This document shows positions 1 through 12,510 of a stretch of DNA of 64,000 nt, piece after piece. The stretch is from Eopsaltria australis (taxonomy: Eukaryota > Chordata > Aves > Passeriformes > Petroicidae). The translations under genes and the position numbers were made by a program. Position 1 is the first letter of the stretch. Each line of letters starts with the position of its first letter. The stretch lies in assembly GCA_034509425.1 (NCBI GenBank), contig JAVTVJ010000130.1:3403501-3467500 (forward strand). The letters are read 5' to 3'. The notes below the pieces were generated by a model. The model was not told the origin of the DNA, did not search any database, and worked only from the letters and a program-made list of their open reading frames with translations.

Positions 1-3000
1 GAATTGCCTTCTCCACATCCATTTTCCCATCAGTGACACCGTTTGGACAACATTCCTCTTCCTGAAAATCTTTTTTCCATGTTCCTCCTCCTCCTCCTGT
101 CCCTCAGCCCAAGCCTCACAGAGGCTCAGTTGAGCACCACACAAAAATAAACCAGTCCCAAAATTCAGCCCACACTGTGTCTGGAGGCAGCTCTCACTGG
201 CATTGTGTGGAAAGACACAGACTCTTATTTAAAATTGATTTTGAAAAATTTTCACTGATAGCTCGTTCAGTTGGTCAAGAAATTGTGCAGCTTTGTGGGT
301 ATTATTTCCTGCAAGAGTGCAGGACACAGCACATCCTGCTGAATAACTCCCTCCAAGTGCCCATCAGTGATGGGGATTATGCACCAGAGCACCTCATTAA
401 ACCTCTGACTCCCTGGTATCCATCTAATCAAGACAACTGAGAGCCATTGTTGTGTTTGTCAACTATGACACAACTCTCCATGCTTGAAAAGGGGCAAATC
501 CTGAGACTGCAAGCCAGCAACACAGTGAAGAATGGGAAAAATGCAGCTTGGATGGGGAATGTTTAACAACAGAGTCCAATTATGCCAGTCCTGAAAGGCT
601 GATGCTTCCTCTGAAGGAGCCACACACACAAAACTCCATCAGGAGTGCTGAAACTCAGGCAAAGTCTGTTTGCTCCTCTTTGCCTGCTCACACACTCCTC
701 ACTGGGGATAATGGGAGTTACAAGCTGTGCTCAGGTCTTTAGAGAACCAGGTAGGGAAGTGCCTGAAGTCTTAATAAATACATATGCCTTTCCTCAGCTT
801 TACATTAAATTAAAGGCAATAAAATAGCACTTTTTGATGCAAACCTAAGGAGACATAACTGGAAAACTTCAAGCCAAAGAGCTGGTATTTCAGACAACAC
901 ACAGACTGGCTCTGGACTCCTTCCCTCCTGCTGCCTTGGACATGCATTGCAGAATTTGATTTTGAAGTATTAATCATGTACTGACCACCAATGAGGTGCC
1001 ATTTGCAAGGCACTTTCCCTGCTAAGTTATCTAGCAACTACTCAACAAAAAACTCCCCCAAAACACAGAAAACAGAAACTGGTGTGCATATGGTGATGGA
1101 GGACATCAAATCTAACAGGTGTGCTCTAAAATCCCTTCTAGTTAGGGCAGAAGGCAAAAACAAATTCATTAGCAATGTGCATGATGATATAAGTAAAGAA
1201 CTTGAGAAGTTGTTAGGGGGAATGGGATTTATTGAACTCCACTGTTTAGCAGGAATGACCCAATCCATAGTCTCATCACTGAAATAAGTGAGAAAGCCTT
1301 AAAGCAATATATGGATTGCTGCCACCACCACCACGTCCCACTTCAGATGACAACACACATGAGCAAAATATTTTTAGATAATCTCAGATGAAAAATATTC
1401 CGTTGCCATCTTTGAATTTTGGTCTGGTCTTAAAGTACAAGTTGGTTTTTATATAAATGCAACTGTGCTTAAAAATAAAAGCTAATGCTTTCGTACCAAT
1501 CTATTTGCAGTGCTATGGATCTAAGAAAGAGCCCCAAGCACACCCTGGGATTTGACTTTATTGCTGTTATTTGTGGAGGTAATTTATTCAATGTTGTAAA
1601 CAAATGCAGCTCTTGGAAACTCTTGGAGTGGGGAGGACTTTGGTGAAGGCAGCTTTGCTTTTACTGATACCAGCAGGGAGGTCAGCAATAAAAACCTTAA
1701 TGCCTTCTTATCTCAAGTGGAATCCTTCAAACCTTCTGAAATGAATTCCATCCTCCTGATGCCCACATGGGAGTTTACATGGAGATACAGAACAGAACAG
1801 CAGAGATGCTGAACAGGTTTCAGCTGCAGAAGTGAGAAGCTCCTCATGGCTTCTCCAGCATCTCTCCTGCTGATCCATAGAAGAGATGCTGGGATCATGT
1901 GGGTTTCTCCTTTGAGATGAGGCTGATGGCACAGCAGGACTGTCACAGAAGTTTCAGTAACACAATAAAAGTCTCTGTGCTCTGAAATAAAAATTAGGAG
2001 AGTAATGGGACTCGGGGTTTCTCAACAGACCGGAGCCTTGTTGGTTTATTGCACACAATTTAGTGATAGTCATACCTTTCACAGGGTGCAAAAGTGCTTT
2101 TTTTTTTAATAACAGCTACAGAAAATCAATAGATTTCATGAGTTCAATTAATCCCTGCGGCTGCTGTGCCAGAGTCAGAAGGAAACAAAGAAATTTTCCA
2201 TTTCTAAGCTGTGGGACTAAGCTGGTGTCTGTAGAGGAGGATGGTCCTCGAGTACCTTAAACTGTGGATCCCATTAGAGCAGGTTTTCCTGTAATTTGTG
2301 ATTTTTTAGGTAAACCTTTGTAATTATAAAGGTAAGCTACTGCTAGACTAGGCTCTGAACAGAGTTATTTATATTTAAATGTGTTGGACATCCCTTAGAT
2401 ACAAAGCCACCAGGATTTAGGTTTGGATAATGGCTCAAGGTCCTCAAGGCCAGCCCATTACATGGAGGTTCACACTAGAAGACTTCTTCCCTACTGCTGG
2501 TACTGATTCTGAAGTAATTAGAAGAACATTAACTACTTGAAAATCCATTTTTAGATCCTTTTCCCTGAGGTGCTGTCTTTTGTGGCAGTGGATACTCAGC
2601 AGGGCTTGGAGAGCCTTTGCAGCTTTCCAGTTGCACATCGGGCCAACTGTGTCCGCTGTGTGATTCCAGATTAACCCCTGCCACCTGCATGGCTCAAACC
2701 TGCAGGATACCTCTTGTTTATGGGGTATTTCCATGTCCAAATCTGACCCAGCTTGGACAACCAACTGCTTAACAGGAGCTGGGCACCTCTGGCACTGACC
2801 TGTGCACGCAGGGGACTTCACTAAAATGTGTGACACTCTACCTACATCTTCCCCAAGAAAAAGGTTAATGTTCCATCTCCCCTTCTAAATAGCCAGTCTG
2901 GGTCCTGCAAAGGGCCTATAAAGCTGGGCTTGGTTAATTACTTTGTGGAGAAAGCAGTGACCTCAAGTAGCTCATTGTCCTTTATTGCTGCCAGATTTTA

Positions 3001-3377
3001 TTCCAGGACAGTGATCCTGGTGTAAATAGATGCCTTTTCACATCACAAGCAAAGCAACAGCCTCTGCATTTCCAACTCTCATGTGGGAATTTTTTTTTTT
3101 TGCCAGTGGCAAATCTGAGCTAAATTTGGAATGTTTATTGAGTGATTCACCTTCTGCACAGCCCAGAGCAGCTGCCTTGTGACAACGTCACTTCCCAAAA
3201 AAAGCAGTTTCTACAAAGGCACGACACGGTGACAAAGTGAGGACAAGGGACACGCCAGGGAGCCAGAGGGACAGAAGTGAGCCTCAGTTCAGTGCTGAGG
3301 TTGTGAACAGGTGACTTAGAGCCCTCAAGGCAGAGGGAGCATCCTTTTAGCAAATTCAGGTGAAGGATTTTTCAGCA
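1..3377. other. Unique non-coding sequence
   Basis: No gene is visible. The largest open frame is 130 codons (2444-2836, minus), with no recognisable domain and no splice context. The stretch contains a short (TCC)5 run at 83-98, small T runs near 2098-2109 and 3089-3100, and ordinary AT-rich unique sequence. No recognisable transposon or RNA gene was found by eye. It is read as intergenic or intronic DNA. Confidence 0.7.
83..98. repeat. (TCC)5 short tandem repeat
   Basis: About five consecutive TCC units lie in a pyrimidine-rich stretch. The run is short and probably of no functional weight. Confidence 0.8.
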
Positions 3378-3578
3378 ACAGAATCACAAAATGGTTTGAG
3401 TTGGAAGAGACCTTAAAGATCATCTCATTCCACCACCTGTGGGGCTGGGGCACCTTCCACTATCCCAGGTTGCTCCAAGCCCCATCCAACCTGGCCTTGG
3501 ACACTTCCATGGATGGGGCAGCCACAGATTCTCTGAGCACCCTGTGCCAGGGCCTCACCACCTTAAAATATCTATTAC

Positions 3579-3641
<63 letters not shown>

Positions 3642-3845
3642 CCATATATTTAACCTAAATTTCCCATCTTTCAGTTTGTTCCCATTACTCCTAATCCTGT
3701 CACCTCCAGTTCCTGATGCAAAATCTCTCTCCAACATCCCCGTATCCTCTTCAGACCCTGGAAGGGGCTGTGAGATCTCCACACAACCTTCCCTAAACAT
3801 TCCCAGCCTGAAGGAAAACCTCTCCACTCTTCTCCAGCCATCAAG
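3378..3845 (-). mobile_element. CR1 LINE 3' fragment (minus strand), split by a microsatellite
   Basis: The plus strand opens with an 'aatcacaaaatggtttgagttggaaga' type stretch (complement of the CR1 3' end), so the element lies on the minus strand. It continues through the expected CR1 order: a 'catccaacctggccttggacacttcc' type block near 3484-3510, a 'ctgtgccagggcctcaccacctt' block near 3541-3566, then a 'cccatctttcagtttgttcccatt' block near 3661-3686 and a 'gaaggggctgtgagatctcc' block near 3761-3780. This is the 3' untranslated end of a chicken-repeat-1 retrotransposon. It is 5'-truncated, as most copies are, and has no reverse-transcriptase frame left. A pure ATCT array sits inside it, where CR1 normally has a short A-rich link. 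The distal boundary near 3845 is approximate. Confidence 0.9.
3581..3640. repeat. (ATCT)15 microsatellite
   Basis: Fifteen perfect ATCT units (GATA on the other strand) interrupt the CR1 copy. An imperfect lead-in at 3570-3580 ('tctattactt') suggests that the array grew from CR1 sequence. Uninterrupted tetranucleotide arrays of this length are usually length-polymorphic. The sixfold 'SIYL' style peptide in one frame is an artefact of the array. Confidence 0.97.
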
Positions 3846-6085
3846 ATAGGGCAGGAAAGGGCAGTGCTGAGATCTTTGAGCTCCTGACATGTGAGCAGCT
3901 GGTTCCCTGCCCTGTGCTGTCAGTGGGCACATGGCACAGCCTCAGGAGCAGTTGGTTCCTCCTTGTTGGGAGTGCGCATCAGTTTGTATTTTTCAACACG
4001 AGGATTGTGGCTGCCAAACCTGATAATGAAAAATTGAAAGTCAAATAACCCCTATTAGTCTGTCAAAGGTTGATGGAGCTGGTATTCTATTTTCCCATTG
4101 TGAACAACTCCCATTGTTAGGGGCTGACAGGCGAATCTCGGCAGAAATATGGACTCTTTGTGAGAGCTATTTATAGCTACATATGACAATGCAGGGCTGG
4201 AATATGCATGCTGAGGCATTGCCTGGGATGTGCAAGAGCCCCCTGGTACAATTCCTGGGTTGCAAGGAAAAATTCCATTAAGATAAGAACATCTGAGGGA
4301 CCCAGAGACAGATGAGATAGGGAGAAGTGGGCAGGAATGATTTGGGGGCTGTTATGGCATGGCCTTTTAGGGATGAGGAGGGAGCACATTTATCAACAGC
4401 ACATGAGTAGGAAATGGCAGCTTTGTGTTTATTTTGCTCTGCTTTGCTCTTTTTTGATGTTTTTTTGTTGGTTTGTTTCATTTTGTGATCAGTTAAAAAG
4501 CAAACCAGGTCTGTGTGTGGATGCCAGAAGAGGAGGATGATCAATAGGAGCAGCAGCAGGATGGATGGATGGCTGCAGGAGGGAGTCAGAGGCTCTCTGA
4601 CAAATACTGAACATCAGCTGGGCCTGGGTGCCCAGTGTGCTCCATGTACACAGAGACAGACCCAGGCTTTGCAGCAGAGTCAATAAAGTCAGGACAAAGC
4701 CCAAAGATGAGGATCAAAGGAATGATTTCAGCAATTTCTGGAGGACTGGATGATACTTCGGGAAGACAGAGTGCAAAGGCAGGATGAAAGAGCCAGCTCA
4801 GCTGAGCACACACTGGGTACAATTAGACCTCGTGCAGATGGCCTTTCCCCTCCTCCTTGGATGCCAAAATTAATTTGGGAGAGTGAAGTCCTCAGTGTCA
4901 CCGGTCCCCTCCACAGCACACCTGTACCTGTGGGCAGCTGGTCCTCTCCAAAACCAAACAGCAGCTGCTGCTGCTTTTACCAGATGTGTTCTGATGCACA
5001 TGGCTTTGAAAAGCGGGGGAAAGGAAGGGAGAAAGAAGGGAAAGTGAAGAGAAAGGAAAAGGAAAAGCAGTACCAGGATGGTGCTTTTTGTGGTAGTGTT
5101 TGCTCCACGTATTCGAAGCTCCTGCAAATTGAAATCGTCTGCTGTGTCCTGTCTGCATTAGCCACAGATAAAGAGGCAAAGCAAGCCAGCAGTTCTCCTG
5201 GCATTTGGGTAACCAGATTTCTGAATTTTTACTCTTGCTTCTCACTTTTAGCTGTGAAACACTTCAGGGGCTGGTGAACAGCAGCATTTTGAACTGCTGG
5301 CAGAAGGTACAAGCACGACACTGTGCTTTGCACATTGCCCACTCTGCAGGTCGGGACTCACTGCTGCTCTGGGAGATTCTCACTCCTGCCTGGGGTGCTG
5401 CCATGGAGCCTTGATGCTTTTAAACCCTTTGGTGGATCAATTAAAAGAGTAAAAACCTGAGTTCACAGGACAAGAACCCTGCAAAGATGACTCAGTATGT
5501 GGTAACAGCATAGAAATGCAGCCAAGTTCCTCCTTCTCCCAGCACAGCATCAATTTTACAAAGCTCCTGCAGTTTTCATTCACTCACCTGATAGAAAACT
5601 TCTGAGCATACAGATAACACATTTATAGGCATCAAATAGTCACCTAGCCTGCTAGATACTGTTATTGTACACAGATAAGATACAACAGACACGCATGTAA
5701 AGCAAAGAGCCTACGACTGATAAAACTCCACAAGCACAAAGAGCAGCTTAAGACTCACCAACCCCTTAGGCTCTTGTTACCAACTCTTTTAACTAAAAAA
5801 GAAACACTAAAAATTGGAGGATATCATTAAAATCTTTGAACAGTTACAGCAAGGTCATCAAATTCCACCCAAGCCACCAGTGCCTCCCTCACTTCTTGCA
5901 GTCAGACCCACAAAGTTTGGGTTTCCTCTCATCTCACCAGTTTGACATTTTCTTCCCTTTCTTGCCTAACTTTCCAGCTAGCAAAAGAGTAGCAAGCATA
6001 GGAGGCAGTCTGTATAACAATTTATATATTATTTTAAATATTTAAAACATTGAACAGTGTGATTTCAGGGCTACAGCTAAGTCTT
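3846..6085. other. Unique non-coding sequence with purine tract
   Basis: No gene is supportable. A 175-codon frame at 4750-5277 (plus) stays open partly because it crosses a purine-rich tract that translates to Lys/Glu/Arg-rich low complexity. It has no flanking exon signals. A tiny GGAT repeat occurs near 4559-4573. The rest is unremarkable unique sequence. Confidence 0.7.
5008..5068. repeat. GA-rich polypurine tract
   Basis: This stretch of about 60 bases is almost entirely purine on the plus strand, with mixed AAAG, GGGA and AAGG words and no fixed unit. Tracts of this kind can adopt triplex structure and are commonly masked as GA-rich low complexity. Confidence 0.85.
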
Positions 6086-6160
6086 AAAGCAAGGATTTCA
6101 GTTCTAATCCTGGATGAATAAGTAGCTGATTCAATGTGTATTTATGGGCACAATAGAGTT
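6086..6160 (+). mobile_element. Possible MIR-like SINE head (degraded)
   Basis: The order 'ttaaagcaaggatttcagttctaatcctgg' followed by an 'agtagctgattcaatgtg' type stretch resembles the tRNA-derived head of MIR/CORE-SINEs, where a 'ggttctaatcctgg' B-box region precedes 'agctgtgtgacc'. The match is by eye over a short span and diverged. No polymerase III function is expected. Chance similarity is a real alternative. Confidence 0.35.
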
Positions 6161-9100
6161 CCACTGGGCAGAATGACACTGCTAAGAGATTAAAATATCA
6201 ACATTTGGTTCTAAAACCATTTCTCAAAGGTTCAGCAAACACAAACACAGTAAAATTTTGGTTGATTCAGGTGTAGACCTGCCAAACTTGCAAACCACAA
6301 GGAGGAGAGCACACTTACAAGCCTCTGAGTGAAGTAAGAATTACTGTTTAGTGCCTTAAGTACATTAAATAAGAGAGTTTTGACTTGGAATCAATAGGAA
6401 AGCTCAGAAAGTTAAATACAGAACACAACAGATTATGCAGAAAATGATCCTTGAAAATTTTTTACACTTATGCAATACTGGAAGATTTTATCTTCTCTAT
6501 GACTGGACCTCTTAGCTCATTAAATGTCAATATTTTGGTCTATTACTGCATTTTATACAGCAGTGCTGAGCCCATAAATGTGCCAGGGGGTCTGTGAGAA
6601 GAAGCACTGGGGGGTGGCAATAAAAAATACACAGCAGGGCACTGTGTCTTCAGTAAGGAGGAAAGTTGTTGTTCTCTACACAAATCTCAGGAGATTAAGC
6701 AATGGGAAAGTGTGTCAGACAGCAGGATTTCACGGTCCAGAAACTCAAAAATAAGATAAAACTCCAAAATCGAATTACCACTCCTGCCAATAAGCTATTA
6801 CTGTGCAGTTATTAAATACACACAGACATTGCCATGACCACGCTGCACTGTAAATCACACTTGCAGACAGTTCATTTAATGAACAGGGTTTGAGTAGACA
6901 ATCTGTTTGGGATTATATTAAATATATAACTCCACTTGCTAAGAAATGCATTCCTACTTAAACTTTCTTGCAGTCCTCCCTTTAAAAAAGGAGGAGAGGA
7001 GAAGAACAAATCATTGCCAAGTGGCAATTTTCAGTTTCAAAAAAGCAGCAAGCGGGAACCAAAGCTTAATTCCACTTAATAATTTACTTTTAAAGAATTT
7101 ATCCTGTAAGGCTGGATGATAGCCCAGAAGGAAAATACATAGAATTTCACCTGAAGTTTTTAGTAATTAAAATACTGCACCATTGATTTAATTTACCTGT
7201 GTTGCAGGAAATGCTCTTGCCTTAAAGTACATTTTGAAGGTGTAAACATGACACACGGTGTCCTTCCAGCTGCTCCTGTGTCACAGACATTCCCTGTGCC
7301 TGGAGCTGCCACTCAGGTGGGTCCTGCCTCATCCCCAAGCATCCTTCTGGTTGTTCCCAGGGGGCCAGAACCTTCCTGGAGGGTTTCCCTCCCCCTTTGA
7401 AATCCAAGGCTTTGGGGTTGCTTTTCACCACGTGCCCAGCAGGAATTGGTGATGATGCCTGACCCAAACATTCTGCAATCCCAATTCCCTGGTTTATGGG
7501 GGAGCTTCTTGGCCACCCTCTCCCAGAGGCACTGTACTGCTGGATTGGTGCAAAACCAGGAGGAGAAGGTGAGGAAAGTGCCTTCCCTAGGGACTGAGCT
7601 GTGCTGGGGTGGTACCCGATGCAAGCAGGGATAAGTGGATGCTGGAGCTGCAATGAGTGTTTTATAAGCACAGGAGATTTAAAGGCCATGCCCAATCTCA
7701 CGCTGCAGGGGTTTAGCCAGACTCCATTAGGATTTAGGTGCAGATTCTGCTGGAGAAAAGGACGGTGTCTTATCAGGGATCTGCTGCCTGGGGGTTTCTT
7801 TGCACTCTCCTTGGAAGCACCTGGTGGCCCCTCAGCCCTCATTGTTAAATCCAGTGTGGAATCAGGCTTTGCTGGCAGAGAGGTGTGATGGCACCAGCCC
7901 TGCTCCTGCCAGGAACTGAAGGACACCAGCTCTGCCCCCTACAGAGTGGGCACATGGACAGTCCCACACTGGCCCAGGAGCTTCAAGGACACCACTTCTG
8001 GGCCTGATAAATCAAGTTAAACAGCATCTCTGAATGCTCAGCCAGATGGATCACTTGAATGGCTAAACACCCTAATACATCTTTTTGAGAAAAGATATTG
8101 GCTTGTGCAATGAAACAGATAATTGACTATTCCATGGAAACTGTTAGGGCTTTACCTCTGGGATTCGCAGGAACCCATCTCTCTTGCTACAGGGGGAAGC
8201 TAGCAAGTCTTTGGGTTTGATTTTATTCTCCTTTTTTTTTTTTCCAGAGGCAGATTTGGAACAGAAACCAAGCCCAGGCTGCTCTTCCCACATCAATCCC
8301 CACTGATGTACCACGATAATCTGGGACTGAGTGCGAGTGCAGGAGCCCCAGCAGGCAATGCAAATAATAAAAACTTCCAAATAAACCCATGGGTACAGAG
8401 TAACCTCTCCTCAGGTGAGGCAGGTCTGATGGAAAAGAGCTCTTCAAACTCCCCCAGTAATCTCAGTAAACCTTCCCTTGCCCCATCAACAACCTGATTC
8501 CAGTGTTTTCTCTCTGAGCTGCTCCACTGATGCATATGGAAAATGTCTATTTTTTCCTGGGCTGTGGTAGAAGGAGGTGAGAGGAAATCGTGCCACCCTC
8601 ACCCTTCTCTGCCTCTTCCCTTTTCCAAGCACAACATCAGCTCCACAATTTATAAAATTGTGTTGTGTTTGTTTTTTTTTAATAATACGAAAAAGGAATG
8701 AAATCCAGGTTATGGAGCTGTAATTCCAGGCAGAGCTCCACCAAACCCATGGGCCTCTTCAGGGTTTATTCCTGTGGTTTCTCAGGACACGAGCTCCTTG
8801 ATGGAATTACAGTGCTGTCATTCAAGTTGCTTGTTATTTGTTCTGTATGTAAATAAAGGGAATGCATTTAAAGGGCTGCACTAATGTATTCAAATATTTG
8901 TAGATAATCCACTGTAAATCTCCAGACTGGAGGATTTTGCATAAATGCTTGAATCTGTAACAGCTAGGAGGGAATTCCAACTCCCTGATCAAGTAAATTA
9001 CACAAAAAAATAGCAGGATGATTAGACCAAGCACATTAATATTCTCAATAAGTTTTGTCTGTCAGCATTCAGGACCAAAGGCAAGGGTTTCATCCCTCTC

Positions 9101-12089
9101 AGTATTTGTGCAGCAGGAGGAGGAGCGATCCATAATCAGGGTGTAACAATACCACCCAGACACATAATTTCATTGCTAAGAGCACCCCAAAACATAAGAA
9201 ACTGGGTTGCTTATTGTATTTACAAATAATTTTCATACAAGTTTTGAAGACAGTTGATCAGCTGAGAATTTTTACTCTCCAAATATCCCTTCTCTCCACA
9301 TTTTAAGTTAGAGAGAGAGAGGTTTTGACAGCCCTGAGCCACTTGGATCTCCCACAAATTACTCCTGCATTTATCTACCAGGAAAAGGCCCCTCTCCATC
9401 AGTAAAGGTGTTAATAATATATACACATATTATTAACTGCACTTATTTTCATTTCTTGCCCTGGAGTCATCATTAGCGAAGATTAAACATGCATAAATCA
9501 GTCTCTCCTAAATTAGTGAACATCAGCAAATGTCACCTTGTTGAAATGAAAAGTTATTTATTTATTTGCTTCTCTATTTATTTATTTATTTTCCCAAAAA
9601 TCAGATGGTGTTGAAAGACAGATACAATTGTATCCCACCACGTTTTTTTAGCCAGGCCACTGGGCTGCATCCCAAAAGTCTCTTGCTCTAAACCAGGGGA
9701 AATCAAGGTCAGGACTGAAATTTTTTGGCCACGTATCATATTTACCTTTATTTTCCAAAAAACTTCTGTGTGGTTTGGAAATCTTACATGGAAAGGACCA
9801 AATTGTATCTTCAGCTACTTCTATACTGTACTGTGCCAATCACTGGAGTCATACAGGTATTACAGAGAGAGGAGATTAGCTGTCAATATTGCAAATAAAA
9901 ACTAATTAAGAGCAAATGGTTTAATGATAGAGGCTCATATTTCAACACTGCCAGTTCCTGCTATTTTATCACGAGTCTCTTGGAGTTTATTTGAAAGTCT
10001 TTTCTCCTGAAAGAAGGTGATTACATGAGTAGCTCACTGTCATTAACCGGCAGTAATTTCCCAGCCCCTTTCAGTTGCAGAGGAAGACGTTAGCTAAGTA
10101 CACCTCCAAGGCTCAGAAATGAAAACATTCAACGTTTATTAATCTCACTAATTTTTGAGGGCTTGCTCATGTTATTAAATGTTCAGGGTTGGCTACACCG
10201 AGATAGCAAAAGTACCAGAGACATCCCAAATACCAGGAGGCTCTTTGTCCTTTCAAGGAGGGGAATGCTGGTGCTGTTTATTCATCACTGCTAAGTTTAG
10301 CACAGCTCCAGGCATGAAGTATTATAAAATGTACTTATGTTGATTTGCATTTCTGCTAATTATTTCCACGGAGCTGTCACCTCCAACGCTGCCAGACAGA
10401 ATTAGCTCCCCCAAAGGGCACTGGACAGACAGGCATGGAGGGGTTGGATCTGAGATCAGGCAGAGTGGTTCTGAACACCCTACCTTGGGAAAAAAACAGG
10501 GGAATTCAACAACACGCCAGGTCATGGCTGCCCAAATGAGTTATGCACGTGTTGGGATAATCCAGGGGTAGAAATGCCCGTATCTGTTCCCTGTATTGCA
10601 TCTGTAGCATCTTGCCTTATCTTGTCTACATTTTCTTGCTGCTCCAGCCTTTTCCTACACACAGATCATTAATGGGGGTTTGGTTCTGAAAGCCCTTTAG
10701 CTGCTTCACAGCTTGGACCCTGCAAAGTCCATTTATAGGAAACATTTCTCCACCTGCAGCCACCTGGGGACCTTCTAATTCTGACTTTCTCCACTGAGAT
10801 CCTTTGGCCATCAGCACCACACCTTCCTCTTTAGGGATTTGGGCTAGTTTTTTTATGGGAACAGCCTGAACTCACAGAAAACACCAGAGGCACTGACAGA
10901 GTCACCCTGTTCCCTTCCAGCAGTGGGAAGGTGGCACAGCAAGGAAGGCCTGGAGTGGTTTTGGCTAAAGTGGCCCTGTCACCAACAGCCTGGGCTTGCT
11001 GTTATCCCTCCACTATAATTTGGGACTGTCCATGTAATGGAGATGAGCTCTAAAATCTCAGGATCCCCTCCCTTCACACCAATGATAAAATTCAGCACAT
11101 TCAGTGCTGTGCTGACGCGGGGCATTAATCCTGACACCCTCACTGGCTCTGTAGTGTTGATGCAGAACAACAGGAATACTGCAAAATTCACCAGTAGCAA
11201 AATCAAAATATTATCTTTTAAATAATGCTTCAAAAGTAAATTTGAAATATTTCTATCAAGTTTAAGATAAATACCTTTGGATACACCACTGAGTCACCCC
11301 AGAACTGGAGCTAAAAGCGGGGTTTTTTCTGAATGGATCAATCCTCTTTCCCAGTTAGCACTGTCACAAACATTTGCTGTAGACTTGGGAAATCCTGTTC
11401 CCATTAACAGCCTGACAGGATCCTGTGCAGACGAGATTTTTTTTGTGTACTATTAGCCTTGAGCATCAGTTGGGAGAACACACCTACACACCAAGTAAGC
11501 CAACACAGGGGTGGAATGCAGAATATAAATGATGGGAGGAGTTTAGTTCACCCTGCTCCCCCATTCCATGCTGGGATAAGGCTGTCTGCTCTTAGTCCCA
11601 TCCACCAGAGCCCTTCTATCCACAGAAATGATTAAAAATTAACAAGGCGAGGAAGACAGATCGACTTTATCGGGTCCTGCTGAGATCAGATTAACATTCC
11701 ACTGACACAGGGGAGTTCAAAGTTCAGGTTCCTGCATTACTGGAAGTTTAATTTTTAATCTTTCTTTAATAGTTAAGGTCTAGATGAGTGCCCTAGATAG
11801 GCCCTGCCCTGACATGAAGGAACCTCAGGCCATAAACTCCAAAAGCAACGATGATGGGCATGTGATGTTCCCCAAAAGAAGAGACTACTCCTGGAATTAA
11901 TCATGTCTCCATTGCTCTTGCTTTGACCAAACACATCATCCCAGTCCAAAGGATAAATGCAAGGGGTGAGAGACAAGGAGAGAGGCCTCAAGAGACTGCT
12001 GGGGCTCTTCTGTTCCTGCCTGGTGGCCACTGCCACCTCTAAGGACCAGCTCTCAAAGCACCTGTACCTTCCCCCAGCGCAATGACCAT
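6161..12089. other. Unique non-coding sequence
   Basis: This stretch carries no recognisable gene. The longest open frame of the window (7222-7926, minus, 234 codons) lies here in a GC-richer patch. Its translation is Pro/Ser/Gly-rich, matches no family I know and lacks splice context, so it is treated as chance. Several AT-rich patches hold homeodomain-type words, and a POU octamer (ATTTGCAT) sits at 10343-10350. An ATTT repeat lies at 9555-9593. No transposon was recognised. Confidence 0.7.
9555..9593. repeat. (ATTT)n imperfect repeat
   Basis: Two short ATTT arrays are separated by 'gcttctct'. This is AT-rich simple sequence with no other signal. Confidence 0.9.
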
Positions 12090-12510
12090 AGGAGCACCTC
12101 TCCCATGAAGCCAGGCTGGGAGAGCTGGGGGTGTTCAGCCTGGGGAAGAGAAGGCTCTGGGGAGACCTCAGAGCCCCTTTCCATGCCTAAAGAAGCTCCA
12201 AGAGAGCTGGAGAGGGACTTTGGACAAGGACCTGGAGTTGACAGAATAAGGGGGAATAGTTTCAAATGGACAGAGGGGCAGGGTTAATTGGGATATCAGG
12301 AAGAAAATCTTCCCTTTGAAGGTGGGCAGGCCCTGGCACAGGGTGCCCAGAGAAGCTGTGGCTGCCCCTGGATCCCTGGAAGTGTCCAAGGCCAGGTTGG
12401 ATGGGGCTTGGAGCAACCTGGGATAGTGGAAAGTGTCTCAGCAATGGCAAGGGTGGGACTAGATGAGTTTTAAGGTTCCTCCCAACCCAAACCATTCCAT
12501 GATTCCATGA
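12090..12510 (+). mobile_element. CR1 LINE 3' fragment (plus strand)
   Basis: The sequence begins with a 'gagcacctctcccatgaag' type block and 'ggctgggagagctgggggtgttcagcctgg', then runs through 'gggcaggccctggcacagggtgcccagagaagctgtgg' and 'ggccaggttggatggggcttggagcaacct'. It ends at two copies of ATTCCATG (12495-12510), the octamer repeat that terminates avian CR1. The copy keeps about 420 bases of the 3' end and is 5'-truncated, as expected for target-primed retrotransposition. Wording is close to the avian consensus, so it is one of the better-preserved copies here. It is non-coding, and frames within it are shadows of CR1. Confidence 0.95.

Noticed and set aside
4750..5277. 175-codon plus-strand frame
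   Set aside because: Kept open by the purine tract at 5008-5068, which gives a Lys/Glu-rich low-complexity stretch.
7222..7926. 234-codon minus-strand open frame
   Set aside because: Pro/Ser/Gly-rich translation with no recognisable domain, in a GC-richer patch where stops are rarer. No promoter, splice or Kozak support.
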